A stretch of DNA of 61,900 nt from an uncultured Gammaproteobacteria bacterium (GTDB lineage: Bacteria; Pseudomonadota; Gammaproteobacteria; Steroidobacterales; UBA11654), in contig CALMWC010000003.1 in assembly GCA_937801655.1 (NCBI GenBank), forward strand, positions 66,574 through 128,473. Direction: 5' to 3'. A program made the position numbers and the translations under genes. Each line of letters starts with the position of its first letter. Position 1 is the first letter of the stretch. Under the pieces are notes generated by a model. It was given only the letters and a program-made list of their open reading frames with translations, was not told the DNA's origin and searched no databases. Shown piece by piece: positions 16,605 through 26,238 of this stretch.

Positions 16605-17008
16605 GTGATCCAGATTTTTCAGCTAATAATTGTTTTGTTTGTGGACCTGATAATCCAATTGGCTTAAAAATTAGTTTCCATATGGATGACAATGTTTGCC
16701 GTGGTTCTTTCACGCCATTAGAGAATCATATGGGTTATAAGGATATTACACATGGAGGTATTATTTTTAGTTTATTGGATGATGTGATGGCTAATTGGCT
16801 ATTTCTACAAAATAAAGTTGCACAAACTGCACAATGTGATTTGAGGTATAGAAAACCATTACCTATTCATACTAAAGTCAATTTAGAAGGCAGATGTATT
16901 AAGCAAAAAGGAAAAGTTACCTTTATGCATGGAAAAGTTATTTCGGATGCAACTGGAGATTTAATTGCAGAGAGCCATGCTAAATTTATGCTAATCTCGA
17001 ATCTTTAA
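16601..17008 (+). CDS. PaaI-type hotdog thioesterase
   Basis: 135 residues of hotdog fold. NCFVCGPDNPIGLKI at the N-terminus, HGGIIFSLLDDVMANWLF (the hotdog helix with the catalytic acidic residue) and LRYRKPLPIHTKVNLEG are typical of PaaI/acyl-CoA thioesterases of the C-x-x-C-G-x-x-N-P-x-G-L branch. It would hydrolyse an acyl-CoA. It overlaps the MBL hydrolase gene by four bases. There is a 109-base gap to the RND adaptor gene. Confidence 0.85.
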   Translation: MSDPDFSANNCFVCGPDNPIGLKISFHMDDNVCRGSFTPLENHMGYKDITHGGIIFSLLDDVMANWLFLQNKVAQTAQCDLRYRKPLPIHTKVNLEGRCIKQKGKVTFMHGKVISDATGDLIAESHAKFMLISNL

Positions 17009-17117
17009 ACAATGTAACTTTTTGTAACCAATATAGATATCTCATAATCTTTTCTTTAGCATTCATAGACGTTTTTAAGAAATCCAAGTAAACCCTAAAG
17101 ACGAATGACATATATAT

Positions 17118-18236
17118 ATGATAAATAGAATAAAAATTCTTTTTCTTGAGCTAAAAAGATCCACCAAGTCAACGCTGATTTTACTTGGATTCACTTCTAT
17201 GGTGATCTTTTATTTATCTGCTACAAAACCAGAACCAGAGTTGCTTGTAATAGAAGAAAAGATATGGCCGGTTTCAGCTCAGATTATTAATTATGCGGAC
17301 GTGCAACCTCAATTAAAATTATTCGGTGAGATTTTATCATCAAGAAGAAGTGAGTTAAGAGCCTTTGTTGGCGGTCAAGTGATTCAAGTGAGTGATAATT
17401 TTAAAGAAGGAGCTGTGGTTAAAGAAGGTGAATTACTTCTGACTATTGATGATTTTGAATATAGAAATGACGTCGTTGAGGAAGAGGCTAAATTTGAGAT
17501 ACTAAAAAGGGACTTTGAGAGAGCGGATGAACTCTTTAATCAAGGGAATATATCTGAACAGTTTAGGGATAATGCTTTATTAGAAAAAACACAACAAGAA
17601 ATCGTCCTAGCTGAGGCTGAGAAAGATCTTAGAGACACTAGACTATATGCTCCTTATGATGGAGTAATTAATGATGTTTCGGCCAGCCTTGGAAAACAGG
17701 TCAGTACGTTTAATGATAAGATTGCTGAAATTATTGATATTAAAAATCTTGAAGTTAGATTCTCATTATCCAAAGCTCAATATGGGAGATTGGTGGAGGA
17801 TGATCTATCTGTCATAGGCAGGCCTGTATCCATTCAATGGACTGCTGGTAAAAAAACCTTACCTTTCAGAGCTATTATTAGTCGTATAGGTGCAGAAATT
17901 ACTTCCAATACTGGCGGAGTAGATGTTTTTGCAAATCTGTTATTAGGTGATAATGAAATATCTTTAATTAGACCCGGAGCATTTGTCAGACTTTCTGTTC
18001 CTGATAAAACATATAAGGCAGTTATAGTTGTTCCTGATACTTCTGTGTATGAGGATTCTTATGTATTTGTCATCAAAGAATCGCGTTTAGAGAAACGTTA
18101 CATTGAAATATTGGGCTATGATGGAAGCAAGGTTTTAATTGTCGCTAAAGAATCATCGGAGTTGAAAGATGGAGATCAAGTGATCATTAATCAACTAAGA
18201 GAGGCGGGCGAAGGAGTCAAAGTTAACGCTTTATAA
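17118..18236 (+). CDS. RND efflux periplasmic adaptor (membrane fusion protein)
   Basis: 372 residues: one N-terminal membrane anchor (about 15-35), a barrel-sandwich/lipoyl half (SRRSELRAFVGGQVIQVSDNFKEGAVVKEGELLLTIDD), an alpha hairpin (about 105-165), the second lipoyl half (LYAPYDGVINDV) and beta-barrel domains. This is the HlyD/AcrA architecture linking an RND pump to an outer-membrane channel. The pump gene follows after 3 bases. No outer-membrane TolC gene is adjacent. The ATG lies in a TATATATATG run without a clear ribosome site. Confidence 0.88.
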   Translation: MINRIKILFLELKRSTKSTLILLGFTSMVIFYLSATKPEPELLVIEEKIWPVSAQIINYADVQPQLKLFGEILSSRRSELRAFVGGQVIQVSDNFKEGAVVKEGELLLTIDDFEYRNDVVEEEAKFEILKRDFERADELFNQGNISEQFRDNALLEKTQQEIVLAEAEKDLRDTRLYAPYDGVINDVSASLGKQVSTFNDKIAEIIDIKNLEVRFSLSKAQYGRLVEDDLSVIGRPVSIQWTAGKKTLPFRAIISRIGAEITSNTGGVDVFANLLLGDNEISLIRPGAFVRLSVPDKTYKAVIVVPDTSVYEDSYVFVIKESRLEKRYIEILGYDGSKVLIVAKESSELKDGDQVIINQLREAGEGVKVNAL

Positions 18237-18239
18237 AAT

Positions 18240-19646
18240 ATGTATAAGAACTATAGTCAGAAAAATAAAGTTTCATCGAATAAAGATAAGCATATTCCCA
18301 GTATAGGAATGATTGCTTTCTTTAGTCAGCATAAAGTTGCTAGCAATCTTTTAATGATTTTATTGATACTTTTTGGAATATTTGGCCTCTCTCAACTTAA
18401 GAGACAATTGATGCCAGATTTTGGAATAGAGATTGTTAATATCAATATTCAATGGCCCGGAGCAAGCGCAGAAGACGTTGAAGAAAATATTATCAATGCA
18501 ATAGAGCCAGAAGTTAGGTTTATTAATGGCGTTAATGATGTTGATGCTTTTGCTTATGAGGGCAGAGGAAAGATTAGTGTAGGATTCGATGATAGTGTAT
18601 CGATGTCTAAAGCTCTCACTGATGTTCAATCAGCTGTTGCAAGGATAGCTACTTTTCCACAAGATATTGAAAAACCTGTTATTTCACAAGTTGTTCAAAG
18701 AGATGAGGTCTGTCGTATTGATATTTCAGGGCCTTTTTCCAACAAAACACTTAAATATTTTGCAAGACAAATGCGTGATGATCTCATCAACATGGGCCTT
18801 GCCAATGTTGAGTTTGAGGGCGCTAGAGATCAAGAAATCTGGATAGAAGTTCCTTCTGATAATCTCAGAGAACTGGATCTTTCATTGGAAGATATTTCAA
18901 ATAGACTTGCTGCTTCTAGTATAGATTTACCCTCAGGAAGCATCAATTCTGGTGGTACTTCTAGGCAAATAAGAAGTGAACAACTTGCCAGAAGTCCCAA
19001 TGAGCTTAGAAAGATAGAAGTCCTATCTAAGTCATCGGGTGAAAAACTCTATTTAAGGGATATTGCTAATGTTTATGAAACATTTGAAGAAAACTCTCCT
19101 TATCGAATCAATAATAAAGGTCCTTCCATAGGACTGGTTGTTTATAGAACTCAAGGTTCTGATTCATTAATCTCTCAACAACTTGTTGAAGAGTATATGG
19201 ATGATATTGCCGGTAAGTATCCACAATCATTAGAGATTATTCTCTATGATATTTTTGCTGATTCAGTCAAGCAAAGAATTAATATGCTGATTGATAATGG
19301 AGCCACAGGCTTAATATTAGTTCTCATTGTTTTATTCTTTTTTCTCAATGGAAGAATTGCATTCTGGGTAGCTCTGGGGATACCGGTAGCTTTTTTAGCA
19401 GCGCTTGGTGGAATGCATGCCATGGGATTATCACTCGATATGATCAGTATGTTTGCTCTCATTATGGGAATAGGTATTGTTGTGGATGATGCAATCGTCG
19501 TCTCAGAGCACACCACAACTCTACATCGAAGAGGAATGAATTATAAAGATGCTTCTAGAATTGGAGCACAAAGAATGTTTCCCCCTGTTTTAGCCGCTTG
19601 TCTTGACTACAGTGGCTGCTTTTCTTCCTGTTCTTATGATAGGTAG
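18240..19646 (+). CDS. RND efflux pump, N-terminal part (frame broken near 19605)
   Basis: 468 residues. It begins with a cytoplasmic tail and TM1 (ASNLLMILLILFGIFGL), then the RND porter domain (WPGASAEDVEENI), TM2-4 and the proton-relay aspartates in GIVVDDAIVV. After FPPVLAACL the frame changes to an unrelated tail ending at 19646, whereas the expected TTVAAFLP continues one frame over from 19606. A single extra G (19605) after codon CTT (19602-19604) explains it. With that base removed the gene 18240-21441 would encode 1066 residues, normal for an RND pump. As read, the pump is split inside TM4/TM5. Confidence 0.88.
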   Translation: MYKNYSQKNKVSSNKDKHIPSIGMIAFFSQHKVASNLLMILLILFGIFGLSQLKRQLMPDFGIEIVNINIQWPGASAEDVEENIINAIEPEVRFINGVNDVDAFAYEGRGKISVGFDDSVSMSKALTDVQSAVARIATFPQDIEKPVISQVVQRDEVCRIDISGPFSNKTLKYFARQMRDDLINMGLANVEFEGARDQEIWIEVPSDNLRELDLSLEDISNRLAASSIDLPSGSINSGGTSRQIRSEQLARSPNELRKIEVLSKSSGEKLYLRDIANVYETFEENSPYRINNKGPSIGLVVYRTQGSDSLISQQLVEEYMDDIAGKYPQSLEIILYDIFADSVKQRINMLIDNGATGLILVLIVLFFFLNGRIAFWVALGIPVAFLAALGGMHAMGLSLDMISMFALIMGIGIVVDDAIVVSEHTTTLHRRGMNYKDASRIGAQRMFPPVLAACLDYSGCFSSCSYDR

Positions 19647-21441
19647 TGATGTCGGTACTATAATATCGCCAATACCCATTACTCTTTCTTTGATTATTAT
19701 TGCAAGTTTAATTGAATGTTTTTTAATCCTTCCAATGCACCTTCGGCATTCCATGAAGAAAATCTCCCAAACAGAACAAACAAAAATAAGAACATTTGAT
19801 ATTTATTTTAATAAGTTCAGAGATGAATATGTCGTCCCCTTGGTTGAAAGAACCTATGCATCAAAACGATTTACTGTAATAGCAACAATTTGCTTATTTT
19901 TAATGTCATTGAGTTTGCTATTCTCAGGTCGAGTTAACTTTGAATTTTTTGATACACCTGAAAGTGACACCATTCATGCCAATTTTTCATTCTCACCAGG
20001 CACTCCTGCAGCAACTACCGAGTTAATGGTTAAAGAGCTTGGAAGATCAGCCCTTGAGGCTGAAACAATGACTTCAAATTTTCTTGGAGAAGAAGTAGTT
20101 AAGTATGGTGTTGGAAATATTGGTGCTTCAGATTCAGGAAGAGGTAACCTTCTTAGCAATACGACTGGCTCACATATTGGATCTTATACGGTTGAGTTAG
20201 TAGCTGGAGATAAAAGAAATGTTAGGAATATGCCTTTCATAAAGGCTTGGGAAAATGCAACAAAACTAATGCCTGGTATTGAAAGCTTTGTGGTGTTTGA
20301 GAGTCAAACAGGAGGGCCTCCAGGTAGAGACCTTGATATCAGAATTTCGAGTGATGATTTACAAACAATGAAGTATGCTGCATTAGCACTGAGGAATGAA
20401 CTAAGAGTATTACCAGGCTTGCTAGCTGTGGAAGATGATTTTCCTTATGGCAAGCAAGAAATTCTCTTGGAAATCACACCCGAGGGTGAGGCAATGGGCT
20501 TTACAGCAGAAAATGTTGCTCGGCAAGTCCGTAATGCTTTTTCAGGCTCTATTGCCAAACGTTTTTCTCAAGACACAGAAGAAGTATTGGTTCGGGTAAA
20601 GCTTCCCACTGAGGAAACAAAAAATCAAACCATTCGAGATATTTATTTACTCACTCCAGACAATAATAATGTATTACTTTCTGAGGTTGTTTTATTAAAG
20701 CAAAGACTTGGTTTCACAAAAATTAGAAAAGAAGGGGGGATTAGAAAGGCTTCCATAACGGCTGATGTAGATCCATCCATAACAACGACAAATCAAGTGT
20801 TACAGTTGGTTCGGAAGGATATTGCCCCAAAGATAGAAAAAGAGTTCAATGTTAAAGTGGAGTATAAGGGTAAAGCTGAAGAGCAATCTAAAGCTTTTGT
20901 TGATTTGAGTTTAGCCTTGGTTATCACACTCGCCTCTATTTATATTATTCTTGCATGGCTATTTTCAAGCTATACCACACCCTTCTTGATTATGACTGTT
21001 GTGCCTTTTGGTTTAATTGGGGCAATACTAGGACATTACATCTTAGGCTTTAACCTTAGTATGTTTAGTTTGATGGCATTTTTTGGGCTTACTGGCGTCT
21101 TGGTCAATGATTCCATTATCTTAGTAAAGACCATCAAAGAATCTATATCCGATGGCTATCCACTTAGCCAATCAGTTGTTGAAGGAGTTAGAGAGCGATT
21201 GAGACCAGTAATTCTAACCACCATCACCACCATTGTGGGCTTAATGCCAATTCTATTTGAACAAAGCTTGCAAGCTAGATTGGTACAACCACTTGCTGTC
21301 ACCTTTATTTTTGGAATGTTATTTGTTCCTTATTTAGTCCTAATTTTTATCCCTTCTATGATGGGCATTGCTGAGGGATTGAAAACAAGAATTAAGAATG
21401 CAGCTAATTATCTTGGCTTCTATAAAGGTCAATACGAGTAG
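19603..21441 (+). CDS. RND efflux pump, C-terminal part
   Basis: 612 residues from an in-frame TTG. It begins TTVAAFLPVLMIGSDVG, the universally conserved block of RND TM5, and continues through the second porter domain (GPPGRDLDIRI), TM7 to TM12 and FGLTGVLVNDSIIL. It has no own ribosome site, so it is most likely the downstream half of the frameshifted pump. It would work with the adaptor at 17118-18236 in drug or metabolite export. Alternatively the frameshift is a sequencing error and one intact protein exists. Confidence 0.85.
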   Translation: MTTVAAFLPVLMIGSDVGTIISPIPITLSLIIIASLIECFLILPMHLRHSMKKISQTEQTKIRTFDIYFNKFRDEYVVPLVERTYASKRFTVIATICLFLMSLSLLFSGRVNFEFFDTPESDTIHANFSFSPGTPAATTELMVKELGRSALEAETMTSNFLGEEVVKYGVGNIGASDSGRGNLLSNTTGSHIGSYTVELVAGDKRNVRNMPFIKAWENATKLMPGIESFVVFESQTGGPPGRDLDIRISSDDLQTMKYAALALRNELRVLPGLLAVEDDFPYGKQEILLEITPEGEAMGFTAENVARQVRNAFSGSIAKRFSQDTEEVLVRVKLPTEETKNQTIRDIYLLTPDNNNVLLSEVVLLKQRLGFTKIRKEGGIRKASITADVDPSITTTNQVLQLVRKDIAPKIEKEFNVKVEYKGKAEEQSKAFVDLSLALVITLASIYIILAWLFSSYTTPFLIMTVVPFGLIGAILGHYILGFNLSMFSLMAFFGLTGVLVNDSIILVKTIKESISDGYPLSQSVVEGVRERLRPVILTTITTIVGLMPILFEQSLQARLVQPLAVTFIFGMLFVPYLVLIFIPSMMGIAEGLKTRIKNAANYLGFYKGQYE

Positions 21442-21451
21442 CCAAAGTAGA

Positions 21452-21463
21452 TACTGATCAGTA
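21452..21463. promoter_or_regulatory. 12-base palindrome upstream of the polyamine gene run
   Basis: TACTGATCAGTA is a perfect palindrome in the 39-base gap before the puuD-like ATG at 21481. Its position suits an operator for the following run. A TATATT box lies 11 bases further on. Confidence 0.35.
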
Positions 21464-21480
21464 AAATAGAACTATATATT

Positions 21481-22239
21481 ATGAGTTCTATCAAAAAACC
21501 ATTAGTTGGAATTGTTTGTTGTAAACGCAAACAAGACGGCCATTATTTTCATATGGTTGGAGAGAAATACATTAATGCTATTAATAACTATTCAGATTGC
21601 ACTGGTGTTTTAGTACCAATTGACCAGGAACAAGATATTAATCTCTCAGTCATTGAAAATATGGATGGCTTTCTACTAACAGGCAGTTTGTCAAATGTTC
21701 ATCCCAAGATATATCAAGAGGACCTTATTAACCCAGAAATGATGCTGGATGAACCTAGAGATCAATTTGTTTTTTCAATGATTACAAAAATTATAGAAAA
21801 AGGTATACCGCTCTTAGCAATATGCAGAGGTTTCCAGGAAATGAATGTGGCTTTTGGAGGAAAACTTTATCAGGACCTTGAGCGTGACTCCAACCATAAA
21901 GGGCATGACTTTGATCGGAATCAATCTCATAATGTTCAATATGGTCTCAGCCATGAAGTAGAACTGATAAAAAATGGGCTTCTTTATAGTTTAACCGGTC
22001 TTGATAAGGTGGAAGTAAACTCGCTTCATACACAAGGTGTTAAAGAATTGGGACAAGGACTCACTATTGAAGCAGTTAGCCATGAAGGTTTGGTGGAAGC
22101 TTTTACTATCGATAAAACTGAGAGTTTTAATTTGTCTATACAATGGCATCCTGAATGGAAACCTGGCAATAATTTACTTTCTCAAGCAATCTTTGATGCT
22201 TTTGGTATAGCCTGTAAAGATTTTCAGAATCAACCATGA
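21481..22239 (+). CDS. puuD: Gamma-glutamyl-GABA hydrolase (PuuD-like, class I glutamine amidotransferase fold)
   Basis: 252 residues of peptidase C26 type. The nucleophile is Cys115 in LAICRGFQE and the partner residues are His223 and Glu225 in QWHPEW. It hydrolyses gamma-glutamyl-GABA to glutamate and GABA in the Puu putrescine pathway. Its stop overlaps the start of the glutamine-synthetase-like gene as ATGA (22236-22239). This tight pairing with PuuA, SpuC and PuuB homologues supports the pathway assignment over other C26 hydrolases. Confidence 0.85.
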   Translation: MSSIKKPLVGIVCCKRKQDGHYFHMVGEKYINAINNYSDCTGVLVPIDQEQDINLSVIENMDGFLLTGSLSNVHPKIYQEDLINPEMMLDEPRDQFVFSMITKIIEKGIPLLAICRGFQEMNVAFGGKLYQDLERDSNHKGHDFDRNQSHNVQYGLSHEVELIKNGLLYSLTGLDKVEVNSLHTQGVKELGQGLTIEAVSHEGLVEAFTIDKTESFNLSIQWHPEWKPGNNLLSQAIFDAFGIACKDFQNQP

Positions 22240-23573
22240 AAGATGGAGAATTGTCCAGTTGGTTTAATGAGTACTCTATCCAGGAAGTAGAGGTGATAGT
22301 GCCCGATATGGCTGGGATTGCTAGAGGCAAAATGCTACCTGCTGAAAAATTTATTGCTCAATCTGAAATGCGTCTACCTGAATCTGTTTTTATCCAAACT
22401 GTAACGGGTGAGTTTTTAGAGGAGCCAGTCATTAATCCTGCAGACAGAGATATAATTGTTAGACCTGATTTGAATACATTAAGAAGATTGCCTTGGGCTA
22501 AAGAACCGGCAGCATCTGTGGTTAATGACTGTTTTTATGAAGATGGATCGGCAGTGGATATTTCACCAAGACAGGTTTTAAAAAATGTATTGCAAGCTTA
22601 TAAAGATTTGAATATGACTCCAGTCGTTGCTCCTGAGTTGGAATTTTATCTAGTACAAAGAAATACTGAACCCAATATGGAGGTTGAACCTCCTGTAGGT
22701 CGTTCGGGTAGGCAAGAAACGGTTCGTCAACCTTTTAGCATAGATGCATTAGACGAATTTGAGCCAGTCATTAATGAGATTCATAGATATTCCGAGGCAA
22801 TGAATATTAAGATTGATACTTTAGAGCATGAAATGGGCACAGCTCAATTAGAGATTAATTTTGAACATGGAGACCCATTGTATATTTGCGATCAAGTCTT
22901 GATGTTCAAAAGAATTGTCAAAGAGGCTGCAATGCGACATAACATTTATGCCACTTTTATGTCAAAGCCCATGCAGTTTGAGCCTGGGAGTGCGATGCAT
23001 TGGCATATTTCTGTTTTAAATGATGAGAGCAGTAAGAACGTATTTAATAATGAATTAGATCAGGAAACTGATTTTTTCAAACACTTTATTGGTGGATTAC
23101 AAAAATACATTCCTGAATCCATAGTTTTTAATGCCCCATATGTAAACTCATACCGTAGATTTACACGGTGGCAAAATGCACCTATTAATCTTTATTGGGG
23201 CTATGATAATAGAACCACTGGTCTCAGAGTACCTTCTTCCAGTCCTGAGAATCGACGTATTGAAAACAGAATCGGTGGTGCAGATGTGAACCCATATTTG
23301 TCTATTGCAGCTTCTTTGTCTTGTGGTTATTTAGGAATGAAGGAAAAAATAGAGCCAAGCCAACCTGAGGATTCTAATGCTTACAACTTACCTTTTAAAT
23401 TGCCACAGAATTTATCATCAGCTACTGATATGCTAGAACACAGCGAGGCTATGCAAATGCTTATGGGAGATAGATTTTTACAAGTCTATATTGCTATAAA
23501 AAGATATGAATACAATAAGTATTTTGAAGTGATTAGCCCTTGGGAACGTGAATATTTACTACTGAGTGTATAG
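22236..23573 (+). CDS. puuA: Gamma-glutamylputrescine synthetase (PuuA-like, glutamine synthetase family)
   Basis: 445 residues. The glutamine-synthetase fold is shown by VVAPELEFYLV, EHEMGTAQLEINF, GSAMHWHISV (the metal/ATP His-x-His) and NRRIENRIGGADVNPYL. MAGIARGKMLPA near the N-terminus is typical of the PuuA/GlnA-type III branch, not of ammonia-assimilating GlnA. It ligates glutamate to putrescine (ATP-dependent). It is coupled by ATGA to puuD and followed after 2 bases by the aminotransferase gene. Confidence 0.87.
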   Translation: MKDGELSSWFNEYSIQEVEVIVPDMAGIARGKMLPAEKFIAQSEMRLPESVFIQTVTGEFLEEPVINPADRDIIVRPDLNTLRRLPWAKEPAASVVNDCFYEDGSAVDISPRQVLKNVLQAYKDLNMTPVVAPELEFYLVQRNTEPNMEVEPPVGRSGRQETVRQPFSIDALDEFEPVINEIHRYSEAMNIKIDTLEHEMGTAQLEINFEHGDPLYICDQVLMFKRIVKEAAMRHNIYATFMSKPMQFEPGSAMHWHISVLNDESSKNVFNNELDQETDFFKHFIGGLQKYIPESIVFNAPYVNSYRRFTRWQNAPINLYWGYDNRTTGLRVPSSSPENRRIENRIGGADVNPYLSIAASLSCGYLGMKEKIEPSQPEDSNAYNLPFKLPQNLSSATDMLEHSEAMQMLMGDRFLQVYIAIKRYEYNKYFEVISPWEREYLLLSV

Positions 23574-23575
23574 AT

Positions 23576-24934
23576 ATGAAGAAAGAACTTAATAATTGGC
23601 AAAAAATGGACAGCAATCATTTCTTGCATCCATTTACCGATCATAATGAATTATCTAAAAAAGGCACAAGAGTTATTACAAAAGGAGATGGAATCTATAT
23701 ATGGGATTCTGAAGGGAATAAAATTTTAGATGGTATGTCTGGCTTATGGTGTGTCAGTTTGGGTTATGGCAATGATGAACTAATTCAGGCTGCTTATGAT
23801 CAAATGAAGGAGCTACCTTATTACAATAGTTTTTTTCAATGCGCTCACCCACCTGCAATTGAATTAAGTCAGAAAATTAGCGATATTGCTCCAGAGTCTT
23901 TGAACCATATTTTTTTTACTGGCTCAGGATCAGAAGCCAATGATACGATGCTTAGAATGGCAAGGCGATACTGGCAACTTCAAGGCAAGCCTGATAAACA
24001 AATTATTATTGCAAGAAAAAATGCTTATCATGGCAGTACTGTTGCGGGAGCCAGTTTAGGCGGAATGTCTGGTATGCATGAACAGGGCGGATTACCAATA
24101 CCTAATATCCAGCATATAGCTCAGCCTTATTGGTTTGAAGAAGGAGGTGACTTGGATCAAGACTCATTTGGTTTGAATACAGCACAAGAGCTAGAAAAAG
24201 CCATTGAACATTATGGCATTGAAAATATTGCAGCGTTTATTGCAGAACCCATTCAAGGAGCTGGTGGCGTTATTGTGCCTCCTGAAACTTACTGGCCTGA
24301 AATACAAAGAATATGCGATCAACATGAAATACTTTTAGTAGCCGATGAAGTGATTACTGGCTTTGGCAGAATGGGAGATTGGTTTGCTTCAGAAACATAT
24401 AATTTAGAACCTGACTTTATTCCGTTTGCAAAAGGAGTGACATCTGGTTATTTGCCACTTGGGGGGTTGCTAGTGAGTGACAGGGTAGCTGACGTCATCA
24501 TTAGTAAAGGAGGAGAATTTACTCATGGTTTTACTTATTCGGGACACCCCGCAGCATGTGCAGTCGCTATTGCGACCATTAATTATATTGAAAAGGAAAA
24601 ACTACTTGCTACGGTTAAGGATCAAACAGCCCCTTATCTAAAAAAACAATGGGAATCTTTAATTAATCATGAATTGGTTGGCGAAACGAGAATTAAAGGG
24701 ATGCTTGCAGCAATTGAATTATCAAAATCTGGTAGAGAAAGGTATGCATCAACAATAGGAGTAGGTTCAATTTGTAGAGATTTAGCCATTGATCATGGAT
24801 TGGTTATGAGAGCGGTAGGAGATACCATGATTATAGCACCACCGTTAATTATCAATGAGCAACAAGTTGATGAGTTAATGGATAAAACAAAAAAAACACT
24901 TGATGCAACATTGAAGACTATAGAGTCTCTATAA
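23576..24934 (+). CDS. spuC: Class III aminotransferase, putrescine--pyruvate type (SpuC-like)
   Basis: 452 residues. PLP-fold class III features: GMSGLWCVSLGYG, FTGSGSEANDT, AYHGSTVAGASLGG, Asp257 in VADEVITGFGR and the PLP lysine K286 in FAKGVTSGYLPLGG. The pattern closely resembles Pseudomonas SpuC, which transfers the amino group of putrescine to pyruvate; omega-amino acid:pyruvate transaminases are similar. The surrounding puu genes favour putrescine or a related diamine. It is 17 bases ahead of the PuuB-like gene. Confidence 0.82.
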   Translation: MKKELNNWQKMDSNHFLHPFTDHNELSKKGTRVITKGDGIYIWDSEGNKILDGMSGLWCVSLGYGNDELIQAAYDQMKELPYYNSFFQCAHPPAIELSQKISDIAPESLNHIFFTGSGSEANDTMLRMARRYWQLQGKPDKQIIIARKNAYHGSTVAGASLGGMSGMHEQGGLPIPNIQHIAQPYWFEEGGDLDQDSFGLNTAQELEKAIEHYGIENIAAFIAEPIQGAGGVIVPPETYWPEIQRICDQHEILLVADEVITGFGRMGDWFASETYNLEPDFIPFAKGVTSGYLPLGGLLVSDRVADVIISKGGEFTHGFTYSGHPAACAVAIATINYIEKEKLLATVKDQTAPYLKKQWESLINHELVGETRIKGMLAAIELSKSGRERYASTIGVGSICRDLAIDHGLVMRAVGDTMIIAPPLIINEQQVDELMDKTKKTLDATLKTIESL

Positions 24935-24951
24935 ACTTAATCTTCCAGACG

Positions 24952-26238
24952 ATGAATGATAAGTCAGAATATCCAGATTCATACTATTTGCATTCAGCAA
25001 ATACCATTACATCACGTGGTCAATTGACAGAAACAGTTGATGCAGATGTTTGCGTGATAGGAGGAGGTTTTACAGGATTATTGACTGCACTGAATTTAGC
25101 AGAGAAAAACTATAAAGTAGTTCTACTCGAAGCTCATAAGATAGGATGGGGAGCTTCTGGAAGGAATGGAGGCCAAGTCGGCAGTGGCCATAACAAAAAA
25201 ATTCAAGATTTAGAGAGTGATTATGGAAAAGATCTTGCAAGGCGTCTTTGGAGTCTCGCAGAAGATGCAAAAGGTATAGTTCGCGATAGAATTACACAAC
25301 ATGCAATAGATTGTGATCTTTCTTTCGGGAACATGCATGTATCAGACGACATAAGAGATCTAAAAAAACATCAAGAATATGTTGAAAAACTGAATAACGA
25401 TTACAATTATGATTTAATTTCCTATCTTGATGAAGAGGAGGTTTATGAAATGTTTCATAGCCCATTGTTCAAAGGAGGAGGCTCTTTGGATATGGGAGGT
25501 ATGCATCTTCATCCCCTTAACTATTTACTGGGAATTGCTGATGCTGCAGAGAGAGCGGGTGTTTTGATTTATGAGGAATCAGAAGTTATTAATTATAAAG
25601 GACAAGATAAAAAGATTGTTAACACAAAGAAAGGGCGAGTGAATACCAGTACCATAGTTTTAGCCTGTAATGCTTATCTTGAAAAATTGGAGAAAAGAAT
25701 TGCTGGCAAGATTATGCCCATTAATAATTTTATTCTAGCTACAGAGCCCTTAGATGATGGTGAGGCTCGATATATAAATAGAGATAATGTTTGTGCTCAT
25801 GATAACAAGTTTCATGTGCACTACTTTAGAATGTCTCAAGACAATCGACTATTGTTTGGTGGTGGTGAAAATTACACCACAAAATTTCCTAGTAATCTTA
25901 AATCCTATGTAAGAAAAACAATGTTGGATGTTTTTCCAAAATTAGAGAATAAGAAAATTGATTTTGCTTGGGGTGGAACGATTGCTGTAACTGTCAATAG
26001 GATGCCACATATAGGAAAACTTGATTCTGGCATTTATTTTTCTCATGGGTTTTCTGGCCATGGAATTGCGATGGCCTCTTTGGCAGGAACGATTATGGCT
26101 GAGGCAATAGATGGATTCTCAAAACGATTTGATGTTTTTAATGAAGTCAAAATACATACTTATCCTGGAGGAACTTTACTGAGATGGCCAGGCTTCTATC
26201 TAGGCATGCTTTATTATTCATTGAAGGACAGATTGTGA
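24952..26238 (+). CDS. puuB: Gamma-glutamylputrescine oxidoreductase (PuuB-like FAD enzyme)
   Basis: 428 residues of the DAO family. The FAD motif VIGGGFTGLLTALNLAE is at about 35-51, followed by GASGRNGGQVGSGHNK and the C-terminal FAD-binding FSHGFSGHGIAMASLAG. It should oxidise gamma-glutamylputrescine to the aminobutyraldehyde with release of ammonia and H2O2. The stop overlaps the GTG of the next gene (GTGA at 26235-26238). No aldehyde dehydrogenase (PuuC) is encoded in this run, so that step must come from elsewhere. Confidence 0.84.
   Translation: MNDKSEYPDSYYLHSANTITSRGQLTETVDADVCVIGGGFTGLLTALNLAEKNYKVVLLEAHKIGWGASGRNGGQVGSGHNKKIQDLESDYGKDLARRLWSLAEDAKGIVRDRITQHAIDCDLSFGNMHVSDDIRDLKKHQEYVEKLNNDYNYDLISYLDEEEVYEMFHSPLFKGGGSLDMGGMHLHPLNYLLGIADAAERAGVLIYEESEVINYKGQDKKIVNTKKGRVNTSTIVLACNAYLEKLEKRIAGKIMPINNFILATEPLDDGEARYINRDNVCAHDNKFHVHYFRMSQDNRLLFGGGENYTTKFPSNLKSYVRKTMLDVFPKLENKKIDFAWGGTIAVTVNRMPHIGKLDSGIYFSHGFSGHGIAMASLAGTIMAEAIDGFSKRFDVFNEVKIHTYPGGTLLRWPGFYLGMLYYSLKDRL

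Noticed and set aside
19602-19646. prfB-like programmed frameshift
   Set aside because: Not accepted as a feature because there is no adjacent stop codon or upstream Shine-Dalgarno-like booster; kept only as a hypothesis.
26184-26234. N-terminal extension of the PotF-like protein
   Set aside because: It overlaps the PuuB gene and removes the signal peptide; GTG 26235 fits better.
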